A DNA stretch of 49,221 bases from Pseudomonas sp. S31. GTDB taxonomy: Bacteria > Pseudomonadota > Gammaproteobacteria > Pseudomonadales > Pseudomonadaceae. The DNA lies in the NCBI RefSeq assembly GCF_016648105.1, contig NZ_JACVVE010000042.1, positions 1-49,221 of the forward strand, read 5' to 3'. The position numbers and the translations under genes were made by a program. The stretch's first letter is position 1. The number at the start of each line of letters is the position of its first letter. The notes under the pieces are model-generated. The model had not been told where the DNA came from and searched no databases. It worked only from the letters and a program-made list of their open reading frames with translations. Positions 32,543 through 41,302 of this stretch are shown here, piece by piece.

Positions 32543-33082
32543 TTAGGTGTCGAAGACGGTACGCAACCGCGCCTCAGTACTGGCGACGTCAGACGACCTC
32601 AGCGCTAGGCTGAACGTTGGGATCTTCAGATCGCTAGTCAACAGCTCAAGTCGATGATTGCTTTTGCCCACGGGCAGGATGCGCCACGAACGAATTTCGT
32701 CTAATCGGAAGAAGTGGGCCTCGCGACCTACTGGATAGGCTAGCAACCGATTCGATTTCAGATCGACACCAACGTACGCATCGTTGATTTTTGCATACAC
32801 CTCAACCTCAGGATTGAATCCCTCAGCCCGATAAGCAGCAGCCATGCTCTTCAGCTTTTCGGCATAACGTTGGTTGATTCGATAGAACAGCCACCCTCCT
32901 CCGAAAAAATATAGGGCCAGAGCCCAGAACAGCCAGCGGATTGCCGGGGCTTCGCCGCTGGTGAGTCCAAGAAAAAATGGCAGGTTGAAGCCTGAAAAGA
33001 CCACCACAACCAGCAATAGCGCACCCACCGGCACGCATCCCACTGCCCACGCGACTCGAAACAGCTCCCAAACCAGTCTCAT
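32543..33082 (-). CDS. Two-TM membrane protein with a cytoplasmic PH-like domain
   Basis: 179 residues. Two hydrophobic segments are seen, about residues 8-33 (AWAVGCVPVGALLLVVVVF) and 47-66 (IRWLFWALALYFFGGGWLFY). They are followed by a soluble domain of short strands (VYAKINDAYVGVDLKSNRLLAYP, HFFRLDEIRSWRILPVG, HRLELLTSDLKIPTFSL) that resembles a bacterial PH-like fold. The function is unknown. It is divergent from the XRE regulator with about 100 bases between, which may be a shared control region. Confidence 0.6.
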   Translation of the reverse strand: MRLVWELFRVAWAVGCVPVGALLLVVVVFSGFNLPFFLGLTSGEAPAIRWLFWALALYFFGGGWLFYRINQRYAEKLKSMAAAYRAEGFNPEVEVYAKINDAYVGVDLKSNRLLAYPVGREAHFFRLDEIRSWRILPVGKSNHRLELLTSDLKIPTFSLALRSSDVASTEARLRTVFDT

Positions 33083-33182
33083 ACAGCCTCCCAGACGAAC
33101 TGAACCACCTCAAAATAACTGAAAATCAGATATCCCAAAAGCAGATATAGCTTGATCAGCCGCCCTTTTCACGGATACGGCT

Positions 33183-33437
33183 ATGACCAAAGCTATCTAT
33201 CGACGCGAGCATGTGATCTTCCTGCAGGAGCTAAAGCGCATGCGCGTCGAGTCAGGGATGACGCAGGCTCAGTGCTCCGCCGCGCTGGGGAGGCCGCAGT
33301 CGTTCATGAGTGATGTGGAAAGGGGGGTCAGGCGGCTGGATATGGTCCAGCTTCGTGATCTCTGTCTAGTCCTCGGCGGTGACCTTATCGCTTTCACCAA
33401 GTCCTTCGAGCACGCTCTCAGCCATGATAATGTGTAG
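33183..33437 (+). CDS. XRE-family HTH regulator
   Basis: 84 residues. A Cro/CI-type HTH fills almost the whole protein: LQELKRMRVESGMTQAQCSAALGRPQSFMSDVERGVRRLDMVQLRDLCLVLG. Single-domain regulators like this often control restriction-modification genes or mobile-element functions. It lies 192 bases before hsdR on the same strand, so it is a candidate controller of the restriction locus or of the divergent three-gene unit. The intergenic bases 33083-33182 hold two CAGATAT copies that could be its binding sites. Confidence 0.8.
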   Translation: MTKAIYRREHVIFLQELKRMRVESGMTQAQCSAALGRPQSFMSDVERGVRRLDMVQLRDLCLVLGGDLIAFTKSFEHALSHDNV

Positions 33438-33629
33438 GTATGAAAAGCGCTTCTGCCCAGGTAGGCGCTCTTCATCCGCGGTTAGCGGCCAGGAATGGAT
33501 GCTAGTCGGCCGTGACGCGGCTGGGCTTACCAATACAGAACCCGCATATGCCTGCCCTTTCTCCACAACACATGGCCATTCAGTGAAGTCACGTTTTACT
33601 ACGGGCCATACGAGCGCAGAGCACCCACA

Positions 33630-36600
33630 ATGAGAGAGCAAAAAATCGAGCAGAGCTTTATCGACAAGCTAGTTGAGCTCAAGTACACCTACCGCGACGA
33701 CATCACCGACCGCGCGTCGCTGGAACGTAACTTTCGTGAGAAATTCAACGCACTCAACCGCGTCACTCTGACCGATGGCGAGTTCACCCGTCTGCTCGAC
33801 GAGATCGTGACGCCCGACGTGTTCACGGCAGCACGCACCCTGCGCGAGCGCAATGCCTTCACCCGTGAAGACGGCACTCCGCTGAACTATGCCCTGGTCA
33901 ATATCAAAGACTGGTGCAAAAATACCTTCGAGGTGGTCAATCAGCTACGCATCAACACCGACAACAGCCACCACCGTTTCGATGTGCTCATCCTCATCAA
34001 CGGTGTGCCATGCGTTCAAGTCGAGCTGAAAACCCTGGGTGTCAACCCGCGTCGTGCCATGGAGCAAATCGTCGAATACAAAAACGACCCCGGCAACGGC
34101 TACAGCAAAACCCTGCTGTGCTTCATGCAGATGTTTATTGTCAGCAACCGCGACAACACCTACTACTTTGCCAACAACAACGTCCGGCACTTCTCGTTCA
34201 ACGCCGATGAGCGCTTTCTACCTATCTACCAGTTTGCTGACGAAGCGAACAAAAAGATTAACTGCCTCGACCGCTTTGCCGAGACCTTCCTCGCCAAATG
34301 TACGCTTGGCCAGACCATCAGCCGCTATATGGTGCTGATCGCCAGCGAGCAGAAACTCATGATGATGCGCCCGTATCAGGTCTATGCGGTCAAGGCCATC
34401 GTCGAGTGCATCGAGCAGAACTGCGGCAATGGCTACATTTGGCACACTACCGGCAGCGGCAAAACCCTCACCTCCTTCAAGGCCTCCACTCTGCTCAAGG
34501 ACAACTCCGAGATCGAGAAATGCCTCTTCGTAGTCGACCGCAAAGACCTCGATCGCCAGACCCGTGAGGAATTCAACAAATTCCAGGAAGGCTGTGTCGA
34601 GGAAAACACCAACACCGCCGCCCTGGTGCGCCGTCTGCTGTCCGAGGATTATGCCGACAAGGTGATCGTCACCACCATCCAGAAACTCGGCCTCGCCCTG
34701 AATGAAAGCAGCAAGCGCAACAAACAGCGCAAACGCAACGCCCAGCCTACCTACAAAGAGCTACTGGCCCCGCTGCGCGACAAACGCATGGTGTTCATCT
34801 TCGATGAGTGCCACCGCTCCCAGTTCGGCGACAACCACAAGGCCATCAAGGAGTTCTTTCCCAAGGCTCAGCTCTTTGGCTTTACCGGCACGCCCATCTT
34901 TGAAGAGAACGCCACACGGGTAAAAGTGGAAGGCGAACAGGCGTCTTATCAAACAACCGATGAACTGTTCGAGAAGCAGCTCCACGCCTACACCATCACT
35001 CACGCAATCGAAGACACCAACGTACTGCGCTTTCATATTGACTACTTCAAGCCAGAAGGCAAGAAAACGCCCAAGCCAGGGGAAGCCTTGGCCAAGCGCG
35101 CCGTGGTCGAAGCCATTCTCGCCAAGCACGACATGGCCACTGCCCAACGCCGCTTCAATGCCATTCTGGCAACGACCAGCATCAACGACGCCATTGAATA
35201 CCACGGCTTGTTTGCCGAAGTGCAACAGGCCAAAGGCCAAGTCGACTCAGAATACCAGCCGCTGAATATCGCCTGCGTGTTCTCGCCGCCTGCCGAAGGC
35301 AATGCCGACGTCAAACAGATTCAGGAAGACCTACCGCAAGAAAAGCAGGACAACGAAGAAGACCCAGAAGGCAAGAAAGCCGCTCTCAAAACCATCCTGG
35401 CCGACTACAACCAGCGCTACGGCGGCAACCACAGCATCGGCGAGTTCGACTCCTACTATCAGGACGTGCAAAAGCGCATCAAAGACCAGCAGTGGCCCAA
35501 TGCCGACTACCCCCACGCACAGAAAATCGACATCACCATCGTGGTCGACATGCTGCTTACCGGCTTCGACTCCAAGTACCTGAACACCTTGTACGTGGAC
35601 AAAAACCTCAAGTACCACGGTTTGATCCAGGCGTTCTCACGCACCAACCGCGTGCTGAACAGCACCAAGCCCTACGGCAACATTCTGGATTTCCGCCAGC
35701 AGCAAGAGGCGGTTGACACTGCCATTACCCGTTTCTCGGGCGAGCAGAGCGGCAAACCGGCCCGTGAAATCTGGCTGGTAGACAAAGCTCCGGTGGTGAT
35801 TGAAAAACTCCAGGCCGCCGTGCAAAAGCTCGACGACTTCATGCGCTCCCAAGGCCTGGCCTGCGCACCGGAAGACGTACACAACCTCAAAGGCGACAAT
35901 GCCCGCGCCGCCTTTATCAGAAGCTTCAAAGAAGTGCAGCGTCTGAAAACCCAGCTCGACCAATACACCGACCTTACTGCTGACAACGCAGCCGCCATCG
36001 AACAGATTCTGCCAAAGGAAAGCCTGCTGGGCTTTCGTGGTGCCTATCTGGAAACGGCCCAGCGCCTCAAGGCCCAGCAGGAAAATAACGACAAGGGTGA
36101 AGGCGGCAACAACGAGATCGTGGATCAGCTCGACTTCGAGTTCGTACTCTTCGCCTCTGCCGTGATCGATTACGACTACATCATGGATTTAATGTCGCGC
36201 TTCTCGCAGCAAGAGCCGAGCAAGCAGAAGATGAGCCGCGAACAACTGATCGGCCTGATCCAGGCAGACGCCAAGTTCATCAACGAGCGCGACGATATTG
36301 CTGCCTATATCGCCACGCTCAAGGCTGGCGAAGGTCTGAGCGAAAGCGCCATCCGCGAGGGCTACAGCCACTTCAAGCAACGCAAGGATGCCGCCGAAAT
36401 TACGGATATTGCCAGCCGGCACCAGCTCCCCCCAGCTGCCCTGCAAGCGTTCGTCGAAGGCATTCTGCAACGCATGATTTTCGACGGCGACCAGCTCAGC
36501 GACCTGATGGAGCCACTCGACCTAGGCTGGAAAGCCCGTGCTCAGGCTGAAGAGGCGCTGATGAAAGAGTTGTACCCCCTTCTTAATAAACGTGCCCAAG

Positions 36601-36638
36601 GCCGCGAGATTTCAGGACTGAGCGCGTATGAGCAGTAA
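33630..36638 (+). CDS. hsdR: Type I restriction enzyme, R (motor/endonuclease) subunit
   Basis: 1002 residues, as expected. The N-terminal PD-(D/E)xK nuclease is seen in RFDVLILINGVPCVQVELKTLG (D ... E-x-K at about residues 111-131). SF2 translocase motifs: GYIWHTTGSGKTLTSFKA (Walker A), FIFDECHRSQFG (DECH box), GFTGTPIF, and later MLLTGFDSKYLNTLYVDK with HGLIQAFSRTNRVLN (motifs V-VI). The pattern matches type IC enzymes such as EcoR124I and EcoprrI. With HsdM2S it translocates DNA and cuts at distant positions. It comes first in the operon, unlike the usual M-S order with R elsewhere; hsdS starts 11 bases before its stop codon. Confidence 0.96.
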   Translation: MREQKIEQSFIDKLVELKYTYRDDITDRASLERNFREKFNALNRVTLTDGEFTRLLDEIVTPDVFTAARTLRERNAFTREDGTPLNYALVNIKDWCKNTFEVVNQLRINTDNSHHRFDVLILINGVPCVQVELKTLGVNPRRAMEQIVEYKNDPGNGYSKTLLCFMQMFIVSNRDNTYYFANNNVRHFSFNADERFLPIYQFADEANKKINCLDRFAETFLAKCTLGQTISRYMVLIASEQKLMMMRPYQVYAVKAIVECIEQNCGNGYIWHTTGSGKTLTSFKASTLLKDNSEIEKCLFVVDRKDLDRQTREEFNKFQEGCVEENTNTAALVRRLLSEDYADKVIVTTIQKLGLALNESSKRNKQRKRNAQPTYKELLAPLRDKRMVFIFDECHRSQFGDNHKAIKEFFPKAQLFGFTGTPIFEENATRVKVEGEQASYQTTDELFEKQLHAYTITHAIEDTNVLRFHIDYFKPEGKKTPKPGEALAKRAVVEAILAKHDMATAQRRFNAILATTSINDAIEYHGLFAEVQQAKGQVDSEYQPLNIACVFSPPAEGNADVKQIQEDLPQEKQDNEEDPEGKKAALKTILADYNQRYGGNHSIGEFDSYYQDVQKRIKDQQWPNADYPHAQKIDITIVVDMLLTGFDSKYLNTLYVDKNLKYHGLIQAFSRTNRVLNSTKPYGNILDFRQQQEAVDTAITRFSGEQSGKPAREIWLVDKAPVVIEKLQAAVQKLDDFMRSQGLACAPEDVHNLKGDNARAAFIRSFKEVQRLKTQLDQYTDLTADNAAAIEQILPKESLLGFRGAYLETAQRLKAQQENNDKGEGGNNEIVDQLDFEFVLFASAVIDYDYIMDLMSRFSQQEPSKQKMSREQLIGLIQADAKFINERDDIAAYIATLKAGEGLSESAIREGYSHFKQRKDAAEITDIASRHQLPPAALQAFVEGILQRMIFDGDQLSDLMEPLDLGWKARAQAEEALMKELYPLLNKRAQGREISGLSAYEQ

Positions 36639-37926
36639 GCAAAAAGCAAGTGATGTGATGGAAGAGAACAAATTGGCATTACTGCCGAAGCTGAGGTTCC
36701 CAGAGTTCCGTGAGGCAAACGGCTGGAAACCTTTGAAGCTGCAAAAAGTATCAGTACCCATTACTGAGCGAGTAGGCCAAAAAAAACTCACAGCGGTAAG
36801 TATTTCCGCTGGAATTGGATTTGTGCCACAGGCTGAAAAATTTGGCCGAGACATTTCAGGCAACCAGTATCAGCGTTATACCTTGGTCAAAGACGGCGAC
36901 TTTGTTTTTAACAAAGGCAATTCACTTAGATTTCCGCAAGGTTGCGTTTATCTATTGCAAGGATGGGGGCAAGTTGCAGCACCAAGTGTCTTCATATGTT
37001 TCCGGCTCAAAGAAGGTTACTCGAACGGCTTCTTTCAGAACTGCTTTGAGCAAAACCAGCATGGTAATCAGCTCAAGAAGAACATCACAAGCGGGGCACG
37101 TAGCAATGGCTTGCTGAATATCAGCAAAGAGACCTTCTTTAGTGTCGAAATCGCGACACCCAGCCTCCTCGAACAACAAAAAATCGCAGACTGCCTAAGT
37201 TCGTTGGACGAGCTGATCGCCACGCAAAGCCGCAAGGTGGATGCACTCAAAACCCATAAAAAGGGACTGATGCAGCAGCTTTTCCCCCGCGAAGGGGAAA
37301 CCCAACCGCGCCTGCGCTTCCCCGAATTCAAAAGCGCTGGAGAGTGGAAGGAAGACACTCTCGAAAGCCTATGCACCGCCAAAATCTCTTATGGCATTGT
37401 TCAAGCTGGGCCACATATCTCAAACGGGATGCCTTACATCAAGAGTTCGGACTTAAACTCTGAGCTTTGCCTCGACACGCTTAGCCGCACGTCTGATGCA
37501 ATCGCCCAAAAATACCGAAGGTCAGAGGTAACACCAGGTGACCTAGTGTTTTCACTCAGAGGGAATATTGGAGTAGCTCAGATCGTCCCCAAAGACATAC
37601 CAGTGGCTAATTTAACGCAGGGAACTGCAAGGATTAGAACCAAAGGCCCGTCACAGTTTTTCCTCCAAGCGCTTCGGTGCCCATCTGTCCACGGCAAAAT
37701 TCTTGCCGTTAGCAAAGGCAGCACATTTCAAGAAATCTCCTTGGAAGCCTTGCGAAACATCCGGCTGTTTCATCCCTCAATTGCCGAACAACAACGAATC
37801 GCCTCGTGCCTCACCAGTCTCGACGCCCTAATCACCGCACACACCCAGAAACTCGAAGCCCTCAAGACTCACAAAAAAGGCCTGATGCAACAGCTATTTC
37901 CCACAACGGAGGTGGTTAAAGCATGA
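36628..37926 (+). CDS. hsdS: Type I restriction enzyme, S (specificity) subunit
   Basis: 432 residues with two target-recognition domains (about 15-185 and 230-395). Each is followed by a conserved helical spacer: QQKIADCLSSLDELIATQSR onward near 182-222 and QQRIASCLTSLDALITAHTQ onward near 388-428, both ending KTHKKGLMQQLFP. Each domain recognises half of a bipartite sequence; the target cannot be read from the protein. Starts inside the end of hsdR (11-base overlap), and its stop overlaps the prrC start (ATGA), so R-S-C are translationally linked. The internal duplication allows domain shuffling. Confidence 0.95.
   Translation: MSSKQKASDVMEENKLALLPKLRFPEFREANGWKPLKLQKVSVPITERVGQKKLTAVSISAGIGFVPQAEKFGRDISGNQYQRYTLVKDGDFVFNKGNSLRFPQGCVYLLQGWGQVAAPSVFICFRLKEGYSNGFFQNCFEQNQHGNQLKKNITSGARSNGLLNISKETFFSVEIATPSLLEQQKIADCLSSLDELIATQSRKVDALKTHKKGLMQQLFPREGETQPRLRFPEFKSAGEWKEDTLESLCTAKISYGIVQAGPHISNGMPYIKSSDLNSELCLDTLSRTSDAIAQKYRRSEVTPGDLVFSLRGNIGVAQIVPKDIPVANLTQGTARIRTKGPSQFFLQALRCPSVHGKILAVSKGSTFQEISLEALRNIRLFHPSIAEQQRIASCLTSLDALITAHTQKLEALKTHKKGLMQQLFPTTEVVKA
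37171..37286 (+). repeat. hsdS spacer repeat, copy 1
   Basis: 116 bases encoding the central conserved helix; the partner copy is at 37786-37901. The protein identity between the copies is high while the DNA has drifted at third positions. They are the usual recombination-prone repeats of HsdS. Confidence 0.75.
37786..37901 (+). repeat. hsdS spacer repeat, copy 2
   Basis: Same length as copy 1 (37171-37286), encoding the C-terminal conserved helix that ends KTHKKGLMQQLFP. Recombination between the copies could delete or exchange the second recognition domain. Confidence 0.75.
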
Positions 37927-39122
37927 GTGAGAAGGCAAAGATTCACCGCTATACCAGCTTGCGGGGGCTGGTCACTCGCCTGCGGGATGACCTGAACGGT
38001 GGCGGCCAGGACTTCGTGCTGCTTTACGCCTACAACGGTACGGGCAAAACGCGGCTGACGATGGAATTCAAAGACGCGGGCAAACGCAAGAATAAGGGTC
38101 AGCCGGACACCCTGTACTTCAACGCCTTCACCGAAGACTTATTCCGCTGGGACAACGATCTAGAGCACGACCGCGAACGGCGGCTGCACATCAATAAAGA
38201 GTCGAAGTTTTTCAGGGGTCTTAGAGACTTGGTCCTGGATGAGCGCATCGCCTATTACCTGCGGCGCTATGCCGACTTTGGCTTCGACATCGACTATGAG
38301 AGTTGGACCGTCAGCTTTAACAAGGGCGAGGATGACGCCGCACCTCGGCATATCAAGGTGTCGCGAGGTGAAGAGAATATCTTTATCTGGTGCGTGTTCA
38401 TGGCCATCTGTGAGCGGGTGATCGACGGGGCAGAGTCCTATCAATGGGTGAACTACCTCTATATCGACGACCCCATCACCTCGCTGGACGACAATAACGC
38501 GATTGCAGTGGCCAGCGATCTGGCCCACTTGCTGCGCAAGGCCAAAGGCCGCACCCGCGCCGAACCTGACACAGCAAACGGCCCAGGCGCGCCTGAAGCT
38601 GCGCCCCGGCAGGTGCCGGTGCCGATCAAGGGGGTAGTGTCGTCACACCACGCGTTATTCTACAACGTGATGTGCAACGAGCTGAAAACCGAAAAGCAGA
38701 GGAAATATCTCCTGCAGCGCCCTGAACGCGGCAACGCTTACACTTTGCGTTCTACAGATGACACGCCATTTTTTCACCACGTGTCCATTTTGGCCGAGCT
38801 GAAAATGGCCAAAGACAGCGGCAGGCTCTACACCTACCACTTCAATATGCTGCGCAGCATTTTGGAGAAAACTGCCACCTTCTTCGGGCGTGATGACTTT
38901 TCCGCCTGCATTCACGGCCTCGACGATGCCGACCTCTTTGCCCGCGCCCTGAACCTGCTGAGCCACGGCAAATACGACATCTACCAGCCGAGCGAGATGG
39001 TGGACGACAACAAGCAGTTATTCGGAGAAATTCTGGATGCGTTCTTGAATCGCTATGAGTTCACCCTGCCCGAGGTTTTTGCGCAGCCTGCCTCGAAACG
39101 ACGCGGAGCTACACCAGCATGA
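37923..39122 (+). CDS. prrC: PrrC-type latent anticodon nuclease
   Basis: 399 residues, close to E. coli PrrC (396). The N-terminal ABC-like NTPase has the PrrC-specific forms of its motifs: YAYNGTGKTRL (Walker A, 35-45), FNAFTEDLFRWDND (66-79), VSRGEENIFIW (signature, 146-156), YIDDPITSLDDN (Walker B, 180-191) and SHHALFYNV (H-loop). The C-terminal nuclease domain keeps the triad: R311 and E315 in LRSILEKTATFFG and H348 in LLSHGKY, equivalent to R320-E324-H356 of PrrC. In E. coli the protein is held inactive by the type I enzyme. It is released when the T4 Stp peptide inhibits that enzyme, and then cuts tRNA-Lys at the wobble base to abort infection. Starts on the hsdS stop (ATGA). Generic annotation would be AAA ATPase. 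Confidence 0.93.
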   Translation: MSEKAKIHRYTSLRGLVTRLRDDLNGGGQDFVLLYAYNGTGKTRLTMEFKDAGKRKNKGQPDTLYFNAFTEDLFRWDNDLEHDRERRLHINKESKFFRGLRDLVLDERIAYYLRRYADFGFDIDYESWTVSFNKGEDDAAPRHIKVSRGEENIFIWCVFMAICERVIDGAESYQWVNYLYIDDPITSLDDNNAIAVASDLAHLLRKAKGRTRAEPDTANGPGAPEAAPRQVPVPIKGVVSSHHALFYNVMCNELKTEKQRKYLLQRPERGNAYTLRSTDDTPFFHHVSILAELKMAKDSGRLYTYHFNMLRSILEKTATFFGRDDFSACIHGLDDADLFARALNLLSHGKYDIYQPSEMVDDNKQLFGEILDAFLNRYEFTLPEVFAQPASKRRGATPA

Positions 39123-39350
39123 GCGAACAGCCCCTATTTTGCGCCGCTATCAATGCCATCCTGGCACGAGCTCGCTGCCAAGCTAGATATCCCGCCATGC
39201 TTTACGCCTATAGGCTGATTAGCTCGATTACCGGCGCATATTTCCCACGATGAACAATCTAGTGCGGAGATCGCGCGTGAGAAACGCTTGATCGGCGGGC
39301 TCGACAGCGAGCCTTTACCCGCCAAATCGGACGACGACACATTATCATGA
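39119..39350 (+). pseudogene. Broken small gene between prrC and hsdM
   Basis: An ATG overlaps the prrC stop (ATGA, 39119-39122) and a TGA overlaps the hsdM start (39347-39350), so a small gene once sat here, coupled at both ends. The span is 232 bases, one more than a multiple of three. The start frame (MSEQPLFCAAINAIL) must shift once. The frame that reaches the final stop gives MPSWHELAAKLDIPPCF, then an in-frame TGA, then HDEQSSAEIAREKRLIGG and DSEPLPAKSDDDTLS. One frameshift plus one stop codon in an otherwise sensible sequence of about 76 codons indicates recent decay. Family not recognised. A plain noncoding spacer would not be expected to have both overlaps. Confidence 0.65.
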
Positions 39351-40954
39351 CCGAACAGAATCAAAAACAACTGGGCAACACTCTCTGGGCCATTGCCGAT
39401 CAATTGCGTGGGGCGATGAATGCGGACGATTTCCGCGATTACATGCTGTCTTTTCTCTTCCTGCGTTATCTGTCGGATAACTACGAGGCAGCAGCCAAGA
39501 GGGAGTTAGGCAGGGAGTATCCCAGCGTTGAAGGTGAGGATCGCCGCGTGCCGCTGGCACTCTGGTATGCCAACAACCCGCATGACATCCCTGAGTTTGA
39601 AAAACAGATGCGCCGCAAGGTGCATTATGTCATCCGCCCGCCACACCTTTGGAACAGCATCGCCAATATGGCGCGCACCCAGCACGGCGATCTGCTCACG
39701 ACGCTGCAAGCGGGCTTCAATTACATCGAAACCGAGTCGTTCGAGAGCACCTTCCAGGGCCTGTTCTCCGAGATCAATCTTGGCTCAGACAAACTGGGCA
39801 GAACCTATGCGGATCGCAACGCCAAGCTCTGTACCATCATCCAGAAAATCGCCGAGGGACTCGTCGACTTCTCAAAAGACATAGATGCGCTTGGCGATGC
39901 CTACGAATACCTGATCGGCCAGTTTGCTGCTGGCTCAGGCAAGAAGGCGGGCGAGTTCTACACCCCGCAACAGGTGTCCGACATCCTGTCCGCTATCGTC
40001 ACTCTCGACAGCCAAGATCCCAAGACCGGCACCAAGAAACGCCTGGAAAGCGTGCTGGACTTCGCCTGCGGCTCGGGCTCGCTGCTGCTTAATGTGCGCA
40101 AGCGCATGGGCGCCCATGGTATCGGCAAGATTTACGGCCAGGAAAAGAACATCACCACCTACAACCTGGCCCGCATGAACATGCTGCTGCACGGGGTCAA
40201 GGACACCGAGTTCGAGATTTACCACGGCGATACCCTGAGTAACGACTGGGACATCTTGCGTGAGCTGAACCCGGCGAAAAAACCTGTGTTCGATGCTGTG
40301 GTCGCAAATCCGCCCTTCAGCTACCGGTGGGACCCAAGCGAAACCATGGCCGATGACGTGCGCTTCAAAAATCACGGCCTGGCGCCGAAATCGGCGGCAG
40401 ACTTTGCCTTTCTGCTGCACGGCTTTCACTTTTTGAAGGACGAAGGCGTGATGGCCATTATCCTGCCCCATGGCGTGCTGTTTCGGGGCGGCGCCGAGGA
40501 GCGCATCCGTACCAAGCTGCTCAAGGACGGTCATATCGACACGGTAATTGGCCTGCCGTCGAACCTTTTTTACTCGACAGGTATTCCGGTCTGTATCCTC
40601 GTGCTGAAAAAGTGTAAACAGCCCGATGACGTCTTGTTCATCAACGCGGCAGAGCATTTCAGCAAAGTTAAGCGCCAGAACCAACTGACCAAAGACCACA
40701 TTGCCAAAATCATCGATACCTACCAGTTTCGCCAGGAGGAGCCCCGCTATTCACGCAGGGTGGAAATGCAAGAAATCGAGAAAAACGGCTTTAACTTGAA
40801 CATTTCTCGATACCTCAGTACCACCAGCGCAGAGCAAGAAATTGAATTGAACGCGGTTAGTCACGAACTGGCCGCTTTGGAAGAATCTATCAAGAAGGCT
40901 CGGGACAAACACAACGCATTCCTGAAAGAGCTTGGGCTATCGCTATTGGTATAG
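39347..40954 (+). CDS. hsdM: Type I restriction enzyme, M (methyltransferase) subunit
   Basis: 535 residues. An N-terminal HsdM helical domain (LGNTLWAIADQLRGAMNADDFRDYMLSFLFLRYLSD in the family pattern) precedes the N6-adenine methyltransferase domain with motif I LDFACGSGSLLLNV and motif IV NPPF. KKAGEFYTPQQVSDIL is the classical HsdM segment. Two copies plus HsdS form the methylase; it protects host DNA and anchors the R subunits. Last in the operon and separated from hsdS by prrC and a broken gene, so its expression may depend on read-through or its own promoter. Confidence 0.96.
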   Translation: MTEQNQKQLGNTLWAIADQLRGAMNADDFRDYMLSFLFLRYLSDNYEAAAKRELGREYPSVEGEDRRVPLALWYANNPHDIPEFEKQMRRKVHYVIRPPHLWNSIANMARTQHGDLLTTLQAGFNYIETESFESTFQGLFSEINLGSDKLGRTYADRNAKLCTIIQKIAEGLVDFSKDIDALGDAYEYLIGQFAAGSGKKAGEFYTPQQVSDILSAIVTLDSQDPKTGTKKRLESVLDFACGSGSLLLNVRKRMGAHGIGKIYGQEKNITTYNLARMNMLLHGVKDTEFEIYHGDTLSNDWDILRELNPAKKPVFDAVVANPPFSYRWDPSETMADDVRFKNHGLAPKSAADFAFLLHGFHFLKDEGVMAIILPHGVLFRGGAEERIRTKLLKDGHIDTVIGLPSNLFYSTGIPVCILVLKKCKQPDDVLFINAAEHFSKVKRQNQLTKDHIAKIIDTYQFRQEEPRYSRRVEMQEIEKNGFNLNISRYLSTTSAEQEIELNAVSHELAALEESIKKARDKHNAFLKELGLSLLV

Positions 40955-41230
40955 ACCGCGAAGCTATTCAATCGGATCATACGGTGCTGGAGGGGTGCCA
41001 ACGCCTTGCTATGCTCAAAAATTAACAATTCAACTCGGTACAGGATCGTCGTATAGCGGTGACTAGCGGCGACCTGCCCCCTGAGCAGATGTCTCTGGTG
41101 TTGTTCAGCGAAGCAGTGATGCCGCAAATCGTCCATTTCTGGTCATCCACAGCTCCCCCTCTGATTAGCTCAACAATTAGGTGTGCGGTCATACCTCAAA
41201 ATTGGTTGCCACAAATCTGCCACACTCGCC

Positions 41231-41302
41231 CAGCTAACCGGGGCGAAAACCCGCTAACCCCAGCTACCACAACCCATTGAAATTCCAGCTAATCCCCGCT
41301 AA
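41231..41302 (+). repeat. Five CAGCTAA/CCGCTAA repeats beside the attachment site
   Basis: Near-identical 7-mers at 41231 (CAGCTAA), 41251 (CCGCTAA), 41261 (CAGCTAC), 41286 (CAGCTAA) and 41296 (CCGCTAA), all in the same orientation, ending 30 bases inside the tRNA fragment. Clusters like this next to tRNA attachment sites are usually arm-type binding sites for a tyrosine integrase or its excision factor. The rest of 40955-41332 shows no gene. Confidence 0.6.

Noticed and set aside
37923..39122. RloC or SMC-like ATPase as alternative identity of the prrC product
   Set aside because: RloC proteins are much longer because of a coiled-coil zinc-hook insertion. This protein is 399 residues with no such insertion and has the PrrC-specific motifs.
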